Shown piece after piece: positions 39,413-49,856 of a DNA stretch of 64,000 bases. The translations under genes and the position numbers were made by a program. The first letter of the stretch is position 1. Each line of letters begins with the position of its first letter. Source of the stretch: Achromobacter pestifer (lineage in GTDB: Bacteria > Pseudomonadota > Gammaproteobacteria > Burkholderiales > Burkholderiaceae_B); assembly GCF_902859625.1 (NCBI RefSeq), contig NZ_CADIJX010000005.1, positions 186,001-250,000 of the forward strand. Reading direction: 5' to 3'. The notes under the pieces are model-generated. The model did not search any database. It was not told the DNA's origin and worked only from the letters and a program-made list of their open reading frames with translations.

Positions 39413-40414
39413 ATGAACGATTCTCCCCAATCCCCTTATTCACTCGCCTGGCGCCTGGCATTGACCGCCGTGGTTGTGCGGCTGGCCTATGCCGCCATTG
39501 TCCAGACCTATACGCTGATCGGCGTGCCCCAGTTCGCGCATATGCGCGAAACCTTCACCGAGCCCCAGTTCCTGGCACCGATGCTGGCGCATATCTTCGC
39601 GGCGGTGGCAATCGCCGGGTTGACCACGTGGGGCGCCATGCACCGCTGGCTGGCACGCAACCACGCCACGGCCGTGGACGAGCCCCGCAAGCTGTTCGGC
39701 ACCTTCATCGCCCTGCAACTGCTCTACACGCTGGCCGTGGCAGCAGGCATGGCTTTCCTGCAAAGCATCGGGTTGCAGTTCATCATGGAGAACCCGGACA
39801 CGCTGGCCGCCTGGTTCAACATCGGCATGGTCGGCCGGTTCATTGCCCTGAGCTTCATCATCAGGGTCCTGACCATTGCGCTGGAGATCATCGGCATCTG
39901 CATCATCGTGCGCATTGCGGCCTGGACCGTGCAGCCTGCCGGTCAGTCCGGTGGTCCCGCATATGGCCGGCGTCATGCCGCCTGGATTGCCGCGCTGACC
40001 ATGCTGATCTGGCAACTGAACGTCTCGATCGCGCTGGGAGCCTATCTGCAAATGCAGTCCCTCAAAGCGGGCTGGATGGAGTTCGCGCTGGGCTATCTGG
40101 CCCTGCCCGCGATCCTGCTCGCGATGTGCGCCCTGGTCTGCCTGAATATTCTGCCGCGCCAAATCGGCACGGCACGGCTGGGACGGGCCGTCACCCATGG
40201 CACCCTTGCATTCTGGCTGGCGCAGGCGCTGGGCGTCGGCTTGGGATACCTGGCTGTCCGGACGATGACGTGGAGCCAATGGCTGCGCATCGCCGAGTCC
40301 CAAGTGGCCGCCGTCGCGACGCTGCTGGCGTATGCCCTGCTACTGGCGGTGGGCTGCGTGATCGGCAGGCTGGCGCTGTATCCCCGAGCAAGGGCTGCGA
40401 CGTCGGAAAGCTGA
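39413..40414 (+). CDS. Unrecognised polytopic membrane protein
   Basis: 333 residues with about eight predicted membrane helices (about 15-35, 57-75, 95-118, 138-168, 188-208, 222-245, 262-282 and 298-325). No conserved motif that I can name; GMVGRFIALSFIIRVLTIAL and the WQLNVSIALGAYLQMQ region are the least hydrophobic-generic parts. It is divergent from pyrG, alone, and ends at a bidirectional terminator, so it gives no functional hint from neighbours. ATG 39413 has only a weak upstream ribosome site. Confidence 0.7.
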   Translation: MNDSPQSPYSLAWRLALTAVVVRLAYAAIVQTYTLIGVPQFAHMRETFTEPQFLAPMLAHIFAAVAIAGLTTWGAMHRWLARNHATAVDEPRKLFGTFIALQLLYTLAVAAGMAFLQSIGLQFIMENPDTLAAWFNIGMVGRFIALSFIIRVLTIALEIIGICIIVRIAAWTVQPAGQSGGPAYGRRHAAWIAALTMLIWQLNVSIALGAYLQMQSLKAGWMEFALGYLALPAILLAMCALVCLNILPRQIGTARLGRAVTHGTLAFWLAQALGVGLGYLAVRTMTWSQWLRIAESQVAAVATLLAYALLLAVGCVIGRLALYPRARAATSES

Positions 40415-40434
40415 GAACGCCGTCCAAAAACAAC

Positions 40435-40466
40435 AAGGCCGCAGGCAACATGCCCGCGGCCTTTTT
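40435..40466. terminator. Bidirectional intrinsic terminator
   Basis: AAGGCCGC pairs with GCGGCCTT around GGCAACATGCC, followed by TTT on the plus strand; on the minus strand the stem is followed by GTTGTTTTT. It serves both the membrane protein gene (plus) and the long peptide operon ending at the M24 peptidase (minus). Confidence 0.8.
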
Positions 40467-40485
40467 CATGCCTACGCGCGGCGGA

Positions 40486-42276
40486 TCAGATTGCCACGGT
40501 ACGGCGCTCCAGCCAGGCCAGCGCGGCACCCTCGACCAACGGCGACAGGCGGTCGAACACCGTCTTGTGATAGTCGTTCAGCCACGCGATCTCATCGGCA
40601 CGCATCAGCGAAGGCTCGATGCAGCGCGTGTCGATCGGGCACAGCGTCAGCGTTTCAAAGCACAGGAATTCACCCAGTTCGGACGTCAGCCAGCTGCGGT
40701 TGGCCACCAGGTTCTCGATGCGCACGCCCCAGCGGCCCGGGCGGTAGATGCCAGGTTCGTTGGACGTGATCATGCCCGGCTCCATCGCGGTGTGCGGGCC
40801 CGGCATGGCGCGGTACGAGATGACCTGCGGGCCCTCGTGCACGTTCAGGAAGTAACCCACGCCGTGGCCCGTGCCATGGCCATATTCCGCGCCACCTTCC
40901 CAGATGGGCGCGCGGGCGATGGCGTCCAGCATGGGCGACGGCGTGCCACGCGGGAACGAGGCGCGCGACAGCGCGATCATGCCCTTTAGCACCAACGTGA
41001 AATCCACCTTCTGGTCGGCGCTGGGCGTGCCTACCGCGACCACGCGGGTAATGTCGGTGGTGCCGCCCAGATACTGGCCGCCGGAGTCGATCAGCAACAA
41101 GCCGTCACCTTCGATGGTGGCATGCGATTCCTCGGTGGCCCGGTAGTGCGGCATGGCGCCGTTGGCGTTGAAGCCGGCAATGGTGGCAAAGCTGGGGCAA
41201 ACGTAGGCGGGCCGGCGCGCGCGAGCCGCGGTGATCTGCTCGTCGATGGTCAGCTCGGTAATGGTTTCGCTGCCCAGCGCACCTTCGAACCAGGAAAAGA
41301 ACTCACAGAGCGCCGCGCCATCCTGCGCCATCGCCTGGCGCACATGGGCCAGTTCGGCGTCGGTCTTGCGCGACTTCAGCAAGGTGGACGGGTTGATGGC
41401 TTCGATACGCGGCACGTCGGGATTCATGGCGTGGAATACGCCGCAGGTCACCCGGGCTGGGTCAATCAGCAGTTTCTGGTCCAGTTCCAGCGATGCCAGC
41501 GCATCCGCGGCCTGTGCGTAGCCGGCCACTTCAACGCCATCGCCGGCCAAGGTGGCGCGCAAGGCGTCGTCAATCTTGCCATCGGCCACGAACAGCGTGG
41601 CATGGTCCAGGCCAATCAGCGCATGGCCCACGAAAACGGGGTTGTAGTCCACATCCGCGCCGCGCAGATTCAACAGCCAGGCGATGTCGTCCACCGTGCA
41701 GATGAAATGCACGTCGGCGCCCTGCTCCCGCATCGCGCTGCGCACTTGCGCCAGTTTGTCGGCTCGGGTGACGCAGGCTTCGGGCGCCGCGTGTTCGTAG
41801 ATCTTGGCGTCGGGCAGTCCCGCACGATCGGTCCATACCTCGTCCAGCAGGTCTTCGCGGATCTCCAAGGCGGCGCCCGACTTCGCGGCAGCCGCCGACA
41901 AGGCGCGGAACGCACCCAGACCCAGCACTTGACCGTCCACGCCAATGACATCGCCCGCGCGGGTGTTGGCGGCCAGCCAATCCACGTGGCCGGGCGTGGA
42001 GGCCAGGGCAATCTTCATCAGTTGCACGCCCGTGCCGGCCAGTTGCGCCTCGGCCTGCACCCAATAGCGGCTATCCACCCACAGGCCGGCGAAATCAGCC
42101 GTGACCACCAGGGTGCCCACCGACCCAGTGAAGCCCGACAGCCAGCGCCGCCCTTGCCAGCGCGCCGGCAGATACTCGGACAGATGGGGGTCCGAAGACG
42201 GAACGATGTAGGCGGACAGGCCGCGGCGGCGCATGGCCTGCCGCAATTGGGCGATACGGGTGTCAGTGCTAGACAT
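40486..42276 (-). CDS. Xaa-Pro aminopeptidase (M24B, large AMPP-type)
   Basis: 596 residues, the three-domain aminopeptidase P length seen in eukaryotes and many bacteria. Metal ligands are visible in LLLIDSGGQYLGGTTDITR (two Asp), GHGTGHGVGYFLNVHEGP (His), ITSNEPGIYRPG (Glu) and the final IENLV (Glu). The N-terminal creatinase-like domain starts IAQLRQAMRRRGLSAYIVPS. It removes the N-terminal residue from peptides with proline second. It is the last gene of the nine-gene peptide operon, 14 bases after the M55 gene. Confidence 0.93.
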   Translation of the reverse strand: MSSTDTRIAQLRQAMRRRGLSAYIVPSSDPHLSEYLPARWQGRRWLSGFTGSVGTLVVTADFAGLWVDSRYWVQAEAQLAGTGVQLMKIALASTPGHVDWLAANTRAGDVIGVDGQVLGLGAFRALSAAAAKSGAALEIREDLLDEVWTDRAGLPDAKIYEHAAPEACVTRADKLAQVRSAMREQGADVHFICTVDDIAWLLNLRGADVDYNPVFVGHALIGLDHATLFVADGKIDDALRATLAGDGVEVAGYAQAADALASLELDQKLLIDPARVTCGVFHAMNPDVPRIEAINPSTLLKSRKTDAELAHVRQAMAQDGAALCEFFSWFEGALGSETITELTIDEQITAARARRPAYVCPSFATIAGFNANGAMPHYRATEESHATIEGDGLLLIDSGGQYLGGTTDITRVVAVGTPSADQKVDFTLVLKGMIALSRASFPRGTPSPMLDAIARAPIWEGGAEYGHGTGHGVGYFLNVHEGPQVISYRAMPGPHTAMEPGMITSNEPGIYRPGRWGVRIENLVANRSWLTSELGEFLCFETLTLCPIDTRCIEPSLMRADEIAWLNDYHKTVFDRLSPLVEGAALAWLERRTVAI

Positions 42277-42290
42277 GGGGGATGGAATCC

Positions 42291-43145
42291 TTAGCGCAAC
42301 ATGAAAGACATGGCGGCCAGGCTGTTCAGCGTGCGGACGGCGGACTGCATGCTATCCACGGTGAATCGCAAGGTCACGCCATCCACGCGCTCAAGCGTGG
42401 GCCACATGCAGAAGAGGTCGGCCAGCGCCGCGCTCTGCGTCTGCAACCGGCATTCTATAGGGGCGGGAATGCGGAAAGGAATGGGTTTTCTGTCGCTGGG
42501 CCGTCCCAAGACAGAAACACCCCCTTTCAAGTTGCGCACGGCGGTTTCAGCGGCGGCGGTGATGGCGCGGCGCGAGGCGGCGGGCGACAAGGTGATGCCG
42601 CTGCCCTGGCCATGGGCAACTTTGGTCTGCACCCATTCGGCGCCCGGGAAGGTATCGCGGGTTTCCGCGATGAATACGTCATCGCCCGTGCCCAGGATGA
42701 CAGGCACCCCCATTTCACCAGCCAGCGCGCCGTACAGGCCGGCTTCGCCCAGCTCCATGCCGTTGATGAACACGCGCGAGAACGCGAAGCTGTTGATGGT
42801 GTGGGCCAGGATGCCACGGCCTTGCGAACGCGAGTGGTAGCCGATCATGAAGACGGCGTCGCAGCCCTCTTCCAGGCCGCCCATCATGCCCAGGTAGCGC
42901 GGCTTGCCCAGCACCAGGCGGGCACGCTCGTCCAGACCGTCGGGCAGCAGGTTGCGAAAGCCCCCGTGTGAATCGTTCACGAGGATCTCTTCGGCGCCGC
43001 CGGCGATGGCCCCTTGCACGGCCGCGTTGGCCTCAGCGGTCATCCAGGCGCGGGCGCGCTCGTATTCGCCGTTGCCGGCGCGGACTTGTTCAGCATGGAA
43101 GACGCCGGCGACGCCTTCGATATCGGTGGAAATCAGGATCTTCAT
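42291..43145 (-). CDS. M55 family D-aminopeptidase (DppA type)
   Basis: 284 residues. Zinc-site motifs of the family are seen: MKILISTDIEGVAGVFHAEQ at the N-terminus (Asp, Glu), ILVNDSHGGFRNLLPDGLD, FMIGYHSRSQG, and AHTINSFAFSRVFINGMELG. Family members cleave D-Ala-D-Ala and other D-amino acid peptides; in Bacillus, dppA lies in a dipeptide ABC operon, much as here. GAGG lies 9 bases before ATG 43145. It follows the P1 peptidase gene by 19 bases. Confidence 0.9.
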   Translation of the reverse strand: MKILISTDIEGVAGVFHAEQVRAGNGEYERARAWMTAEANAAVQGAIAGGAEEILVNDSHGGFRNLLPDGLDERARLVLGKPRYLGMMGGLEEGCDAVFMIGYHSRSQGRGILAHTINSFAFSRVFINGMELGEAGLYGALAGEMGVPVILGTGDDVFIAETRDTFPGAEWVQTKVAHGQGSGITLSPAASRRAITAAAETAVRNLKGGVSVLGRPSDRKPIPFRIPAPIECRLQTQSAALADLFCMWPTLERVDGVTLRFTVDSMQSAVRTLNSLAAMSFMLR

Positions 43146-43164
43146 GGGATCAGCCTCAAGAAAT

Positions 43165-44256
43165 TCAGAATGCGGTATCGGACAGCCATTGACGCCATTG
43201 GGGCGCTGCGTCACGAATCGCGGCGCGGTGGTGGCCGTCACGGCCGGTCACGCCTTCGGCGTGCCAGAGCGCGGAAATAATGGCCTGTTCGCAGGCCTCG
43301 GCGGCCGCCTCGAACAGGGGATCGATACGGGTTTCGTGCAGCATCGCCACCGCCGGCATGGGCTGCTCGGGAAGTTGCGGGACGGTGTAGGCCGTGGAAA
43401 AGGCCAGCGCGATGTCACCGCTGCCGTGACCGAACACCGACCCCGTGCGAGCCAGGCCCGCGCCGGCACGCAGGGACAAGCGCCGCAGTTGGCGTGAATC
43501 CAGCGGCGCATCCGTGGCCAGCAACAAGATGATGGACCCTTTCTCGGGCACGATGACGGCGTTTTCGCCGCCGGGCAATCCGCCGCCCACCTGATCCGCC
43601 AAGCGGCGGCCAAACGGCCGGCCCGCCACGGTCAGATTGGGCAGGCGGCCAAAATTGGACAATACCAGCGCGCCGACGGTGTAGCACAAGCCCGGCTGGA
43701 TGGACGCCACGCGGGACGCCGAGCCGATGCCGCCCTTGAACGAAAAGCAGGACATGCCGCGGCCCGCGCCCACGGCGCCCAGCGCCAAGGTCTTGCCGGC
43801 CCGGGCCAGCGCGTCGGCGTAATGCGCTTCCTGCACGGCCAGCGCCTGGATGTCGTTCAGATAACCGTCATTGCATTCAAACACCAGCGGATTCACGGTA
43901 GCCATGCCTCGGCCGATGCCGGGATTGGCCGCCACCGCGTGGCGGATCTGCGCGTTGGCTACCGTGCCCACGCCGAAGGTGTTGGTCAGCGCGATGGGGG
44001 TTTCCAGCACGCCCAGTTCCTGCACCTGGATCAGGCCCGTGCTTTTGCCGAAACCGTTCAGCACCGTGGCGGCGGCAGGCACCTTGTCCAGAAAGGGATC
44101 GCCGCCATGCGGGCGCACGACGGTCACGCCCGTTTGCTGCGGGCCGTCCGCCAGGGTGCAGTGCCCCACCGTCACATCGCCCACGTCGCAGATCGAGTCC
44201 AGGGGGCCAGCCGGCAGCACGCCGATGCGGGGAAAGTCCAGCGCTTGTTTGTCCAT
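43165..44256 (-). CDS. P1/DmpA family aminopeptidase (S58, self-cleaving)
   Basis: 363 residues. The DmpA/BapA fold motifs are complete: GPLDSICDVGDVTVGH at the N-terminus, ATVLNGFGKSTG, ALTNTFGVGTVANAQ and the autoprocessing Gly-Ser in GSIILLLATDAPL near residue 245, where the Ser becomes the N-terminal nucleophile. The family removes D- or L-residues or beta-amino acids from peptide N-termini. It is separated from the upstream permease gene by a 135-base structured spacer but remains in the same orientation. Confidence 0.9.
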   Translation of the reverse strand: MDKQALDFPRIGVLPAGPLDSICDVGDVTVGHCTLADGPQQTGVTVVRPHGGDPFLDKVPAAATVLNGFGKSTGLIQVQELGVLETPIALTNTFGVGTVANAQIRHAVAANPGIGRGMATVNPLVFECNDGYLNDIQALAVQEAHYADALARAGKTLALGAVGAGRGMSCFSFKGGIGSASRVASIQPGLCYTVGALVLSNFGRLPNLTVAGRPFGRRLADQVGGGLPGGENAVIVPEKGSIILLLATDAPLDSRQLRRLSLRAGAGLARTGSVFGHGSGDIALAFSTAYTVPQLPEQPMPAVAMLHETRIDPLFEAAAEACEQAIISALWHAEGVTGRDGHHRAAIRDAAPQWRQWLSDTAF

Positions 44257-44289
44257 GCTCTCCGCGTGTCGCCACGCTCCTTAATGCAA

Positions 44290-44356
44290 AACGCCGCCGC
44301 CCTTCGTTCGGAACACGTGCGGCAACCGGCACACGTGACGAACAAGGACGGCGGCT
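44290..44356 (-). other. Long imperfect hairpin between the permease and DmpA genes
   Basis: GCCGCCGCCCTTCGTTCG (44293-44310) pairs imperfectly with CGAACAAGGACGGCGGC (44339-44355); inside, ACACGTGCGG opposes CCGGCACACGTG. The structure fills the 135-base gap within the operon and could attenuate transcription or stabilise the upstream mRNA. No promoter was recognised. Confidence 0.5.
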
Positions 44357-44391
44357 GGGCAATATGCCCCCACGTCATGCCCCTTGCAGGG

Positions 44392-45291
44392 TTACTTGCG
44401 ATCGATCTTGGGATCGAGCGCGTCGCGCAGGCCGTCGCCCAGCAGGTTGAACGCCAAAACAGTCAGGAAAATCGCCAATGCCGGGAAGATCGCCACGTGC
44501 GGCGCGATCACCATGTCAGCGCGCGCCTCGTTCAGCATCGCGCCCCACTCCGGCGTGGGAGGCGAGGCGCCCATGCCCAGGAACGACAGGCTGGCGGCGG
44601 TGATGATCGACGTGCCGATGCGCATCGTGCCATACACCACGATCGGCGAGATCGTGCCCGGCAGGATGTGGCGCATGATGATGGTCCAGTCGGACGCGCC
44701 CACGCTCTTGACCGCTTCAACGTAGGTCATTTGCTTGATCGACAGGGTGTTGCCCCGCACCAGCCGCGCAAACGCCGGCACGCTGAACACGGCCACGGCG
44801 ACGATCACGTTGATCATGCTGGAGCCCAGGATGGCAACCACGCCAATGGCCAGCAACATGCCGGGGAACGCCAGCAGCACGTCGGAGATACGCATCGTGA
44901 TGCGCTCCCACCAACCTTCGTAATAGCCTGCCATCAAGCCCATGAAGGTGCCGACGACGGCGCCCATGGCCACAGACAAGAAGCCCGCGGCCAGCGAGAT
45001 CCGCGCGCCCATCAGGATCCGGCTGAAGATGTCGCGGCCCAGCGAATCCACGCCCAGCCAATGGGTCAGCGAGGGGCTGGCGTTCAGCGCGTCATAGTCG
45101 AAGAAGTTCTCGGCGTCGAACGGCACGATCCACGGTGCAAAGACCGCGATCACGACCAGCAACAGCACAAAGATGCCGGCGCCCACGCCCAGCTTCTGCT
45201 TCTTGAATTTGCGCCAGAACTCGGTGGCGGGCGTGCGCACGTCGTTCTTGGGAGCGGCGGCGATGGTCGTGGCGGGTGTCGTATTGCTCAT
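44392..45291 (-). CDS. Peptide ABC transporter permease (DppC/GsiD type)
   Basis: 299 residues with six predicted membrane helices. N-terminal [20 protein letters not shown] and [20 protein letters not shown] are DppC-family marks; the EAA loop that contacts the ATPase is [20 protein letters not shown]. It pairs with the preceding DppB-type permease in a peptide or glutathione importer. ATG 45291 is taken, 8 bases after the partner's stop; the first 35 residues are Ala/Thr-rich and cytoplasmic. Confidence 0.92.
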   Translation of the reverse strand: MSNTTPATTIAAAPKNDVRTPATEFWRKFKKQKLGVGAGIFVLLLVVIAVFAPWIVPFDAENFFDYDALNASPSLTHWLGVDSLGRDIFSRILMGARISLAAGFLSVAMGAVVGTFMGLMAGYYEGWWERITMRISDVLLAFPGMLLAIGVVAILGSSMINVIVAVAVFSVPAFARLVRGNTLSIKQMTYVEAVKSVGASDWTIIMRHILPGTISPIVVYGTMRIGTSIITAASLSFLGMGASPPTPEWGAMLNEARADMVIAPHVAIFPALAIFLTVLAFNLLGDGLRDALDPKIDRK

Positions 45292-45298
45292 GGCCGCC

Positions 45299-46219
45299 TC
45301 ACTTGTAACGGATGCTGGGATTGATGACGCCATAGAGCACGTCGACAATCAGGTTGATCAGGATGAATTCCAGCGAGAACAGCAGCACCAGGCCCTGAAT
45401 CACCGGATAGTCGCGCTGGGTCACGGCGTCAACCAGCAGACGGCCAAGGCCGGGCCAGTTGAACACGGTCTCGACCACGATCGAGCCGCCCAGCAAGAAG
45501 CCGAACTGCAAGCCCATCATGGTGACGACGGGGATCAGCGCGTTGCGCAGCGCGTGCTTGATCACGACGCGGCGCTCGGTCAGGCCCTTGGCGCGGGCAG
45601 TCCGCACGAAGTCTTCCTGGATGACTTCCACGAACGACGCGCGGGTAAAGCGCGCCATCACGGCGGCCACCGCGGCGCCCAGCGTGATCGACGGCAGGAT
45701 GTAGTGTTTCCAACTGGACGCGCCGACGGTCGGCAACCAGCCCAGGTTCACGGAGAACACCTGCATCAGCATCATGCCCAGCGCGAACGCGGGGAAAGAG
45801 ATGCCTGACACCGCCAGCGTCATGCCAAGGCGGTCAGGCCAACGGTTGCGCCAGACGGCCGACACGATCCCGATGATCATGCCGAAGCCCACTGACCACA
45901 CCATGCTGGCGAGCGTCAGCCACAAGGTGGGCATGAAACGATCGGAAATCTCGGTCGAGACAGGGCGCTTGGTACGCAACGAGGTACCCAGGTCGCCTTG
46001 CAGCATGTTGCTGAAGTAGCGCACGAACTGCTGCGGCAGGGGCAGATCCAGCCCAAGTTCCTTGCGCACCAGCTCAACCGTTTGCTGGTCGGCTTCCTGG
46101 CCCGCGGCCAGTCGCGCCGGGTCGCCCGGAAGCATGTGCACAAACAGGAACACGACCACGGCTACCAGCAGCAGCGTGGGGATCATGCCCAAAAGACGTT
46201 TGACGATGTAGGTCAGCAT
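45299..46219 (-). CDS. Peptide ABC transporter permease (DppB/GsiC type)
   Basis: 306 residues. [20 protein letters not shown] and [19 protein letters not shown] are the family N-terminus; the EAA loop is [20 protein letters not shown]. Six membrane helices. It forms the transmembrane pore with the following permease. A short GC hairpin (GGGCCCGAAGGCCCC, about 46274-46290) lies in the spacer after the binding-protein gene, a common place for partial termination that lets the binding protein be made in excess. Confidence 0.93.
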   Translation of the reverse strand: MLTYIVKRLLGMIPTLLLVAVVVFLFVHMLPGDPARLAAGQEADQQTVELVRKELGLDLPLPQQFVRYFSNMLQGDLGTSLRTKRPVSTEISDRFMPTLWLTLASMVWSVGFGMIIGIVSAVWRNRWPDRLGMTLAVSGISFPAFALGMMLMQVFSVNLGWLPTVGASSWKHYILPSITLGAAVAAVMARFTRASFVEVIQEDFVRTARAKGLTERRVVIKHALRNALIPVVTMMGLQFGFLLGGSIVVETVFNWPGLGRLLVDAVTQRDYPVIQGLVLLFSLEFILINLIVDVLYGVINPSIRYK

Positions 46220-46308
46220 TGAAATTCCTGCAACATCGGCGGGGACACCGTGCCCCCGCCGTATGTGGCCTTACAAGGGCCCGAAGGCCCCGAGAGTGAC
46301 TGCTAGGT

Positions 46309-47862
46309 TTACTGCTTCAGGTCGATGTCGCCGAACCAGAACGAGGTGTCCGGTTCCACGTACACGCCCGACAGGTTCTTCGACTTCACGTACAGATTGT
46401 TCTGGGTCACCAGGAAGGCCCACGGGGCATCCTTCCAGATGGTTTCCTGAACGTTCTTGTAGATCTCGGTCTTCTTGGCGCGGTCGGTCGTGGCCAGCGC
46501 TTCTTGAATGCCGTCATCCACCGACTTGTTCGAGTAGTACGACACGTTGTTCAGCACCGGCGGGAACGCGGCGGTGGTCAGCAACGGACGCAGGCCCCAG
46601 TCGGCTTCACCCGTCGAGGACGACCAGCCGGCGTAGTACATGCGGACCTTGGCGTCTTCAGGCTTCTGCACCTGTTGAACGCGCTGCACGCGCTGACCCG
46701 ATTCCAGCACTTCCACCGACACCTTGATGCCGACTTGTGCCAATTGCTGTTGCAGGAACTGAACGACCTTCACCGAGGTGCCGTCGTTATAGGCGGACCA
46801 CAGCTGGCTTTCAAAGCCGTTGGGGTAGCCAGCTTCAGCCAGCAGCGCCTTGGCCTTCTTGATGTCGTACGGCCACGGGCCGGTCTTGTGCGCGAAGTCC
46901 ACGCCGGTCGGCACAACGCCGTCGACAATGGTGGCGTAGCCCGAGAAAGCGACCTTGGCCAGGGCTTCCTTGTTGATGGCGTAGTTGATCGCCTCACGCA
47001 CCTTGACGTTGTCGAACGGCTTTTGCTGCGTGTTCATCGACAGGTAGCGGGCCATGATCGAGTTCTTGTGATCGACCACATCCAGCTTGTCGTTCTTGGA
47101 CAGCACGGCGGCTTGTTCGAACGGCACCGGGAAGGCGAACTGCGCCTCACCCGTTTGCACCACGGCGGCGCGCGTGTTGTTGTCCGTCACGGTACGGAAG
47201 GTCAGCGTGTCGACCTTCGGGTAGCCCTTCTTCCAGTAGCCGTCGAACTTCTTGACCTTCAGGTATTCGGCCGGCTTCCATTCGACGAACTCGAACGGGC
47301 CAGTGCCCACCGGGTGGAAACCGATTTCCTTGCCGTACTTGGCCAGGGCAGCGGGCGAGATCATCATGGCGGCCGGGTGGGCCAGCGCGTTGATGAAGGC
47401 CGAGAACGGCTTCTTCAACGTGATCTTGATGGTCATCGGGTCAACCACTTCAGTCTTGTCGATGACGCTGAACTGGATGTAGCGCGACAGGCGGTTTTCC
47501 GGATTGGCCGGACGATCGAAGTTGATCTTGACCGCTTCGGCGTTGAAGTCGGTGCCGTCGTGGAATTTCACGCCGGGACGCAGCTTGAACGTGTAGACCA
47601 GGCCGTCTTCGCTGACGGTGTAGTCGGTGGCCAGCACCTTCTGGATCTTCAGATCCTTGTCGAATTCAAACAGGCCTTCGTAGTAGGCCTTGCCGGCTGC
47701 CTGGTTCAGCGTGCTGTTGGTGTTGTACGGATCAAGCGTTTCCAGTGCGATGGAGACGGCAAACGTCACGTCCTTGGCAGCAAACGCCAACGGCGAAGTG
47801 AGCACACCGAAGGCCACCGCGGCAGCGGCCATCAGCTTGGTGGGGCGCAGAACTTTCATCAT
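46309..47862 (-). CDS. Peptide ABC transporter substrate-binding protein (family 5, GsiB/DppA type)
   Basis: 517 residues. A signal peptide of about 28 residues (LMAAAAVAFGVLTSPLAFAA) leads to an SBP_bac_5 domain: ALETLDPYNTNSTLNQAAGK, FKLRPGVKFHDGTDFNAEAV and YSNKSVDDGI near the end. It captures peptides in the periplasm for the two permeases. AGGAG lies 5 bases before ATG 47862, with a second ATG directly after. The closest named system by gene order is the glutathione importer GsiABCD next to iaaA. Confidence 0.92.
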   Translation of the reverse strand: MMKVLRPTKLMAAAAVAFGVLTSPLAFAAKDVTFAVSIALETLDPYNTNSTLNQAAGKAYYEGLFEFDKDLKIQKVLATDYTVSEDGLVYTFKLRPGVKFHDGTDFNAEAVKINFDRPANPENRLSRYIQFSVIDKTEVVDPMTIKITLKKPFSAFINALAHPAAMMISPAALAKYGKEIGFHPVGTGPFEFVEWKPAEYLKVKKFDGYWKKGYPKVDTLTFRTVTDNNTRAAVVQTGEAQFAFPVPFEQAAVLSKNDKLDVVDHKNSIMARYLSMNTQQKPFDNVKVREAINYAINKEALAKVAFSGYATIVDGVVPTGVDFAHKTGPWPYDIKKAKALLAEAGYPNGFESQLWSAYNDGTSVKVVQFLQQQLAQVGIKVSVEVLESGQRVQRVQQVQKPEDAKVRMYYAGWSSSTGEADWGLRPLLTTAAFPPVLNNVSYYSNKSVDDGIQEALATTDRAKKTEIYKNVQETIWKDAPWAFLVTQNNLYVKSKNLSGVYVEPDTSFWFGDIDLKQ

Positions 47863-47929
47863 TGCAACTCCTGGTTCCGAAAATGGAATTAGGGGGTTTG
47901 GTGGAAGAAAAACAAGTACAACAACGGAC

Positions 47930-49816
47930 TCAATACGCGCCGCCGACCGGATGGCGGGCAACGAAGTGATCGGTTCCTACCTGCACCAGCGGTTGCACCA
48001 CCGGCTCGTCGCCGAGCTTGCGGATGGGGCTGGGGATTTCATCGGACAACAAGGTGCGCTTCAGATGACGGCGAGCCGGATCGGCGATCGGCACGGCAGA
48101 CATCAGCTTCTTGGTGTACGGGTGCTGCGGGTTCTCGAAAATTGCGCGGCGCGGGCCGATCTCGACGATCTGGCCCAGGTACATCACGGCCACGCGATGG
48201 CTCACGCGCTCAACCACGGCCATGTCATGCGAGATGAACAGGAACGAGATGCCCATGTCGCGCTGTAGATCGATCAGCAAGTTCACGATCTGAGCCTGAA
48301 TCGACACGTCCAGCGCCGACACGGATTCATCCGCGATCACGACCTTCGGGTTCAGGGCAAGCGCGCGCGCGATGCAGATGCGCTGGCGCTGGCCACCCGA
48401 GAATTCATGCGGATAGCGCTGCGCCATTTCCGGCGGCATGCCCACGCGCTCCAGCAGATCGGCCACGCGGCGCTCGGCATCGCGACCCTTGGCCACGCCG
48501 TGCACCAGCAACGGTTCCATGATGGAGAAGCCGACGGTGACGCGCGGGTCCAGCGAGGCAAACGGGTCCTGGAACACGAACTGGATGTCGCGGCGCAGGG
48601 ATTGCAGTTCACTGTTCTTCAGACGCACGATGTCGCGGCCGCCGAACTTGATCTCGCCCCCCTGGCTGTCCACCAGGCGCAGCAGCGAACGGCCCGTCGT
48701 GGACTTGCCGCAACCGGATTCGCCCACCAGCGACAGCGTTTCGCCCGGGTACAGGTCGAAGCTGACCTGTTCAACGGCATGCACGCGGCGCTGCACGCGG
48801 CTGAGAATGCCGCCGCGCAGATCAAAGCGGGTCACCAGATTGCGCACGCTCAGGATCGGTTCGCGCTTGGCCGCAGGGACTTCCTGCGTGCTGGTCGCGC
48901 CCGGTTCGGCCACGGGTTGCGCCGAGCCTTCCACCTGCAACAGCGGGAAGCGCGCGGGCAGGTCCGTGCCTTCCATGGCGCCCAGCTTCGGCACCGCCGA
49001 AAGCAACGCCTTGGTGTAGCTATGCTGAGGTGCGGTGAACACCTGGTTCGACGCGCCTTCCTCAACCTTGTCGCCGCGATACATGACCAGCACACGGTCA
49101 GCCACTTCGGCCACCACGCCCATGTCGTGGGTGATGAACACCACGCCCATGTGCATTTCTTCCTGCAACTGACGGATCAGTTGCAGGATCTGCGCCTGAA
49201 TGGTCACGTCCAGTGCGGTCGTGGGTTCGTCGGCGATCAGCAGCGCCGGCTTGCAGGCCAGCGCCATGGCGATCATGACGCGCTGGCGCATGCCGCCCGA
49301 CAACTGGTGCGGGTAGCGGTCCAGAACCGACTTGGCTTCCGGGATGCGCACCTGCTCCAGCATGCGCAGCGCTTCAGCACGGGCCGCCGCAGCGTCCTTG
49401 CCCTGGTGCTGGCGAATCGATTCAGCGATCTGGTCGCCCGCCGTGAACACGGGGTTCAACGAGGTCATGGGCTCCTGGAAGATCATGGCCATGTCGGCGC
49501 CGCGCACATTGCGCATGACGCGCTGGCTGGAACCGACCAGATCGATCACGGCGCCATTGCGCCGGCGCAGGGCCATGCTGCCCTGGGCGATGCGGCCACC
49601 GCCATGTTCCACCAGACGCATGAGTGCCAGCGACGTCACCGACTTGCCCGAACCCGATTCGCCCACGATGGCCAGGGTTTCGCCCCGGTCCACATGGAAC
49701 GACAGGTTGCGCACGGCTTCAACCGTGCGCTCCGAGCCCACGAAGCGCACCGTCAGGTCGTCGACCTGGACCACGCGGTTTTCCGGCAGCGCCAGGCTGT
49801 TTGCGCGATCAACCAT
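47930..49816 (-). CDS. Dual-ATPase peptide ABC transporter protein (GsiA type)
   Basis: 628 residues with two fused ABC domains, the GsiA arrangement. Domain 1: Walker [12 protein letters not shown] near residue 54, signature [15 protein letters not shown], Walker [14 protein letters not shown]. Domain 2: Walker [18 protein letters not shown] near 365, signature [15 protein letters not shown], Walker [14 protein letters not shown]. Each is followed by an oligopeptide-type C-terminal region ([33 protein letters not shown]). It powers uptake through the two permeases. It lies 40 bases after iaaA. Confidence 0.95.
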   Translation of the reverse strand: MVDRANSLALPENRVVQVDDLTVRFVGSERTVEAVRNLSFHVDRGETLAIVGESGSGKSVTSLALMRLVEHGGGRIAQGSMALRRRNGAVIDLVGSSQRVMRNVRGADMAMIFQEPMTSLNPVFTAGDQIAESIRQHQGKDAAAARAEALRMLEQVRIPEAKSVLDRYPHQLSGGMRQRVMIAMALACKPALLIADEPTTALDVTIQAQILQLIRQLQEEMHMGVVFITHDMGVVAEVADRVLVMYRGDKVEEGASNQVFTAPQHSYTKALLSAVPKLGAMEGTDLPARFPLLQVEGSAQPVAEPGATSTQEVPAAKREPILSVRNLVTRFDLRGGILSRVQRRVHAVEQVSFDLYPGETLSLVGESGCGKSTTGRSLLRLVDSQGGEIKFGGRDIVRLKNSELQSLRRDIQFVFQDPFASLDPRVTVGFSIMEPLLVHGVAKGRDAERRVADLLERVGMPPEMAQRYPHEFSGGQRQRICIARALALNPKVVIADESVSALDVSIQAQIVNLLIDLQRDMGISFLFISHDMAVVERVSHRVAVMYLGQIVEIGPRRAIFENPQHPYTKKLMSAVPIADPARRHLKRTLLSDEIPSPIRKLGDEPVVQPLVQVGTDHFVARHPVGGAY

Positions 49817-49856
49817 TCTTAATAATCCCCAAAATCAAAACAGAACCCGTTGCCGC

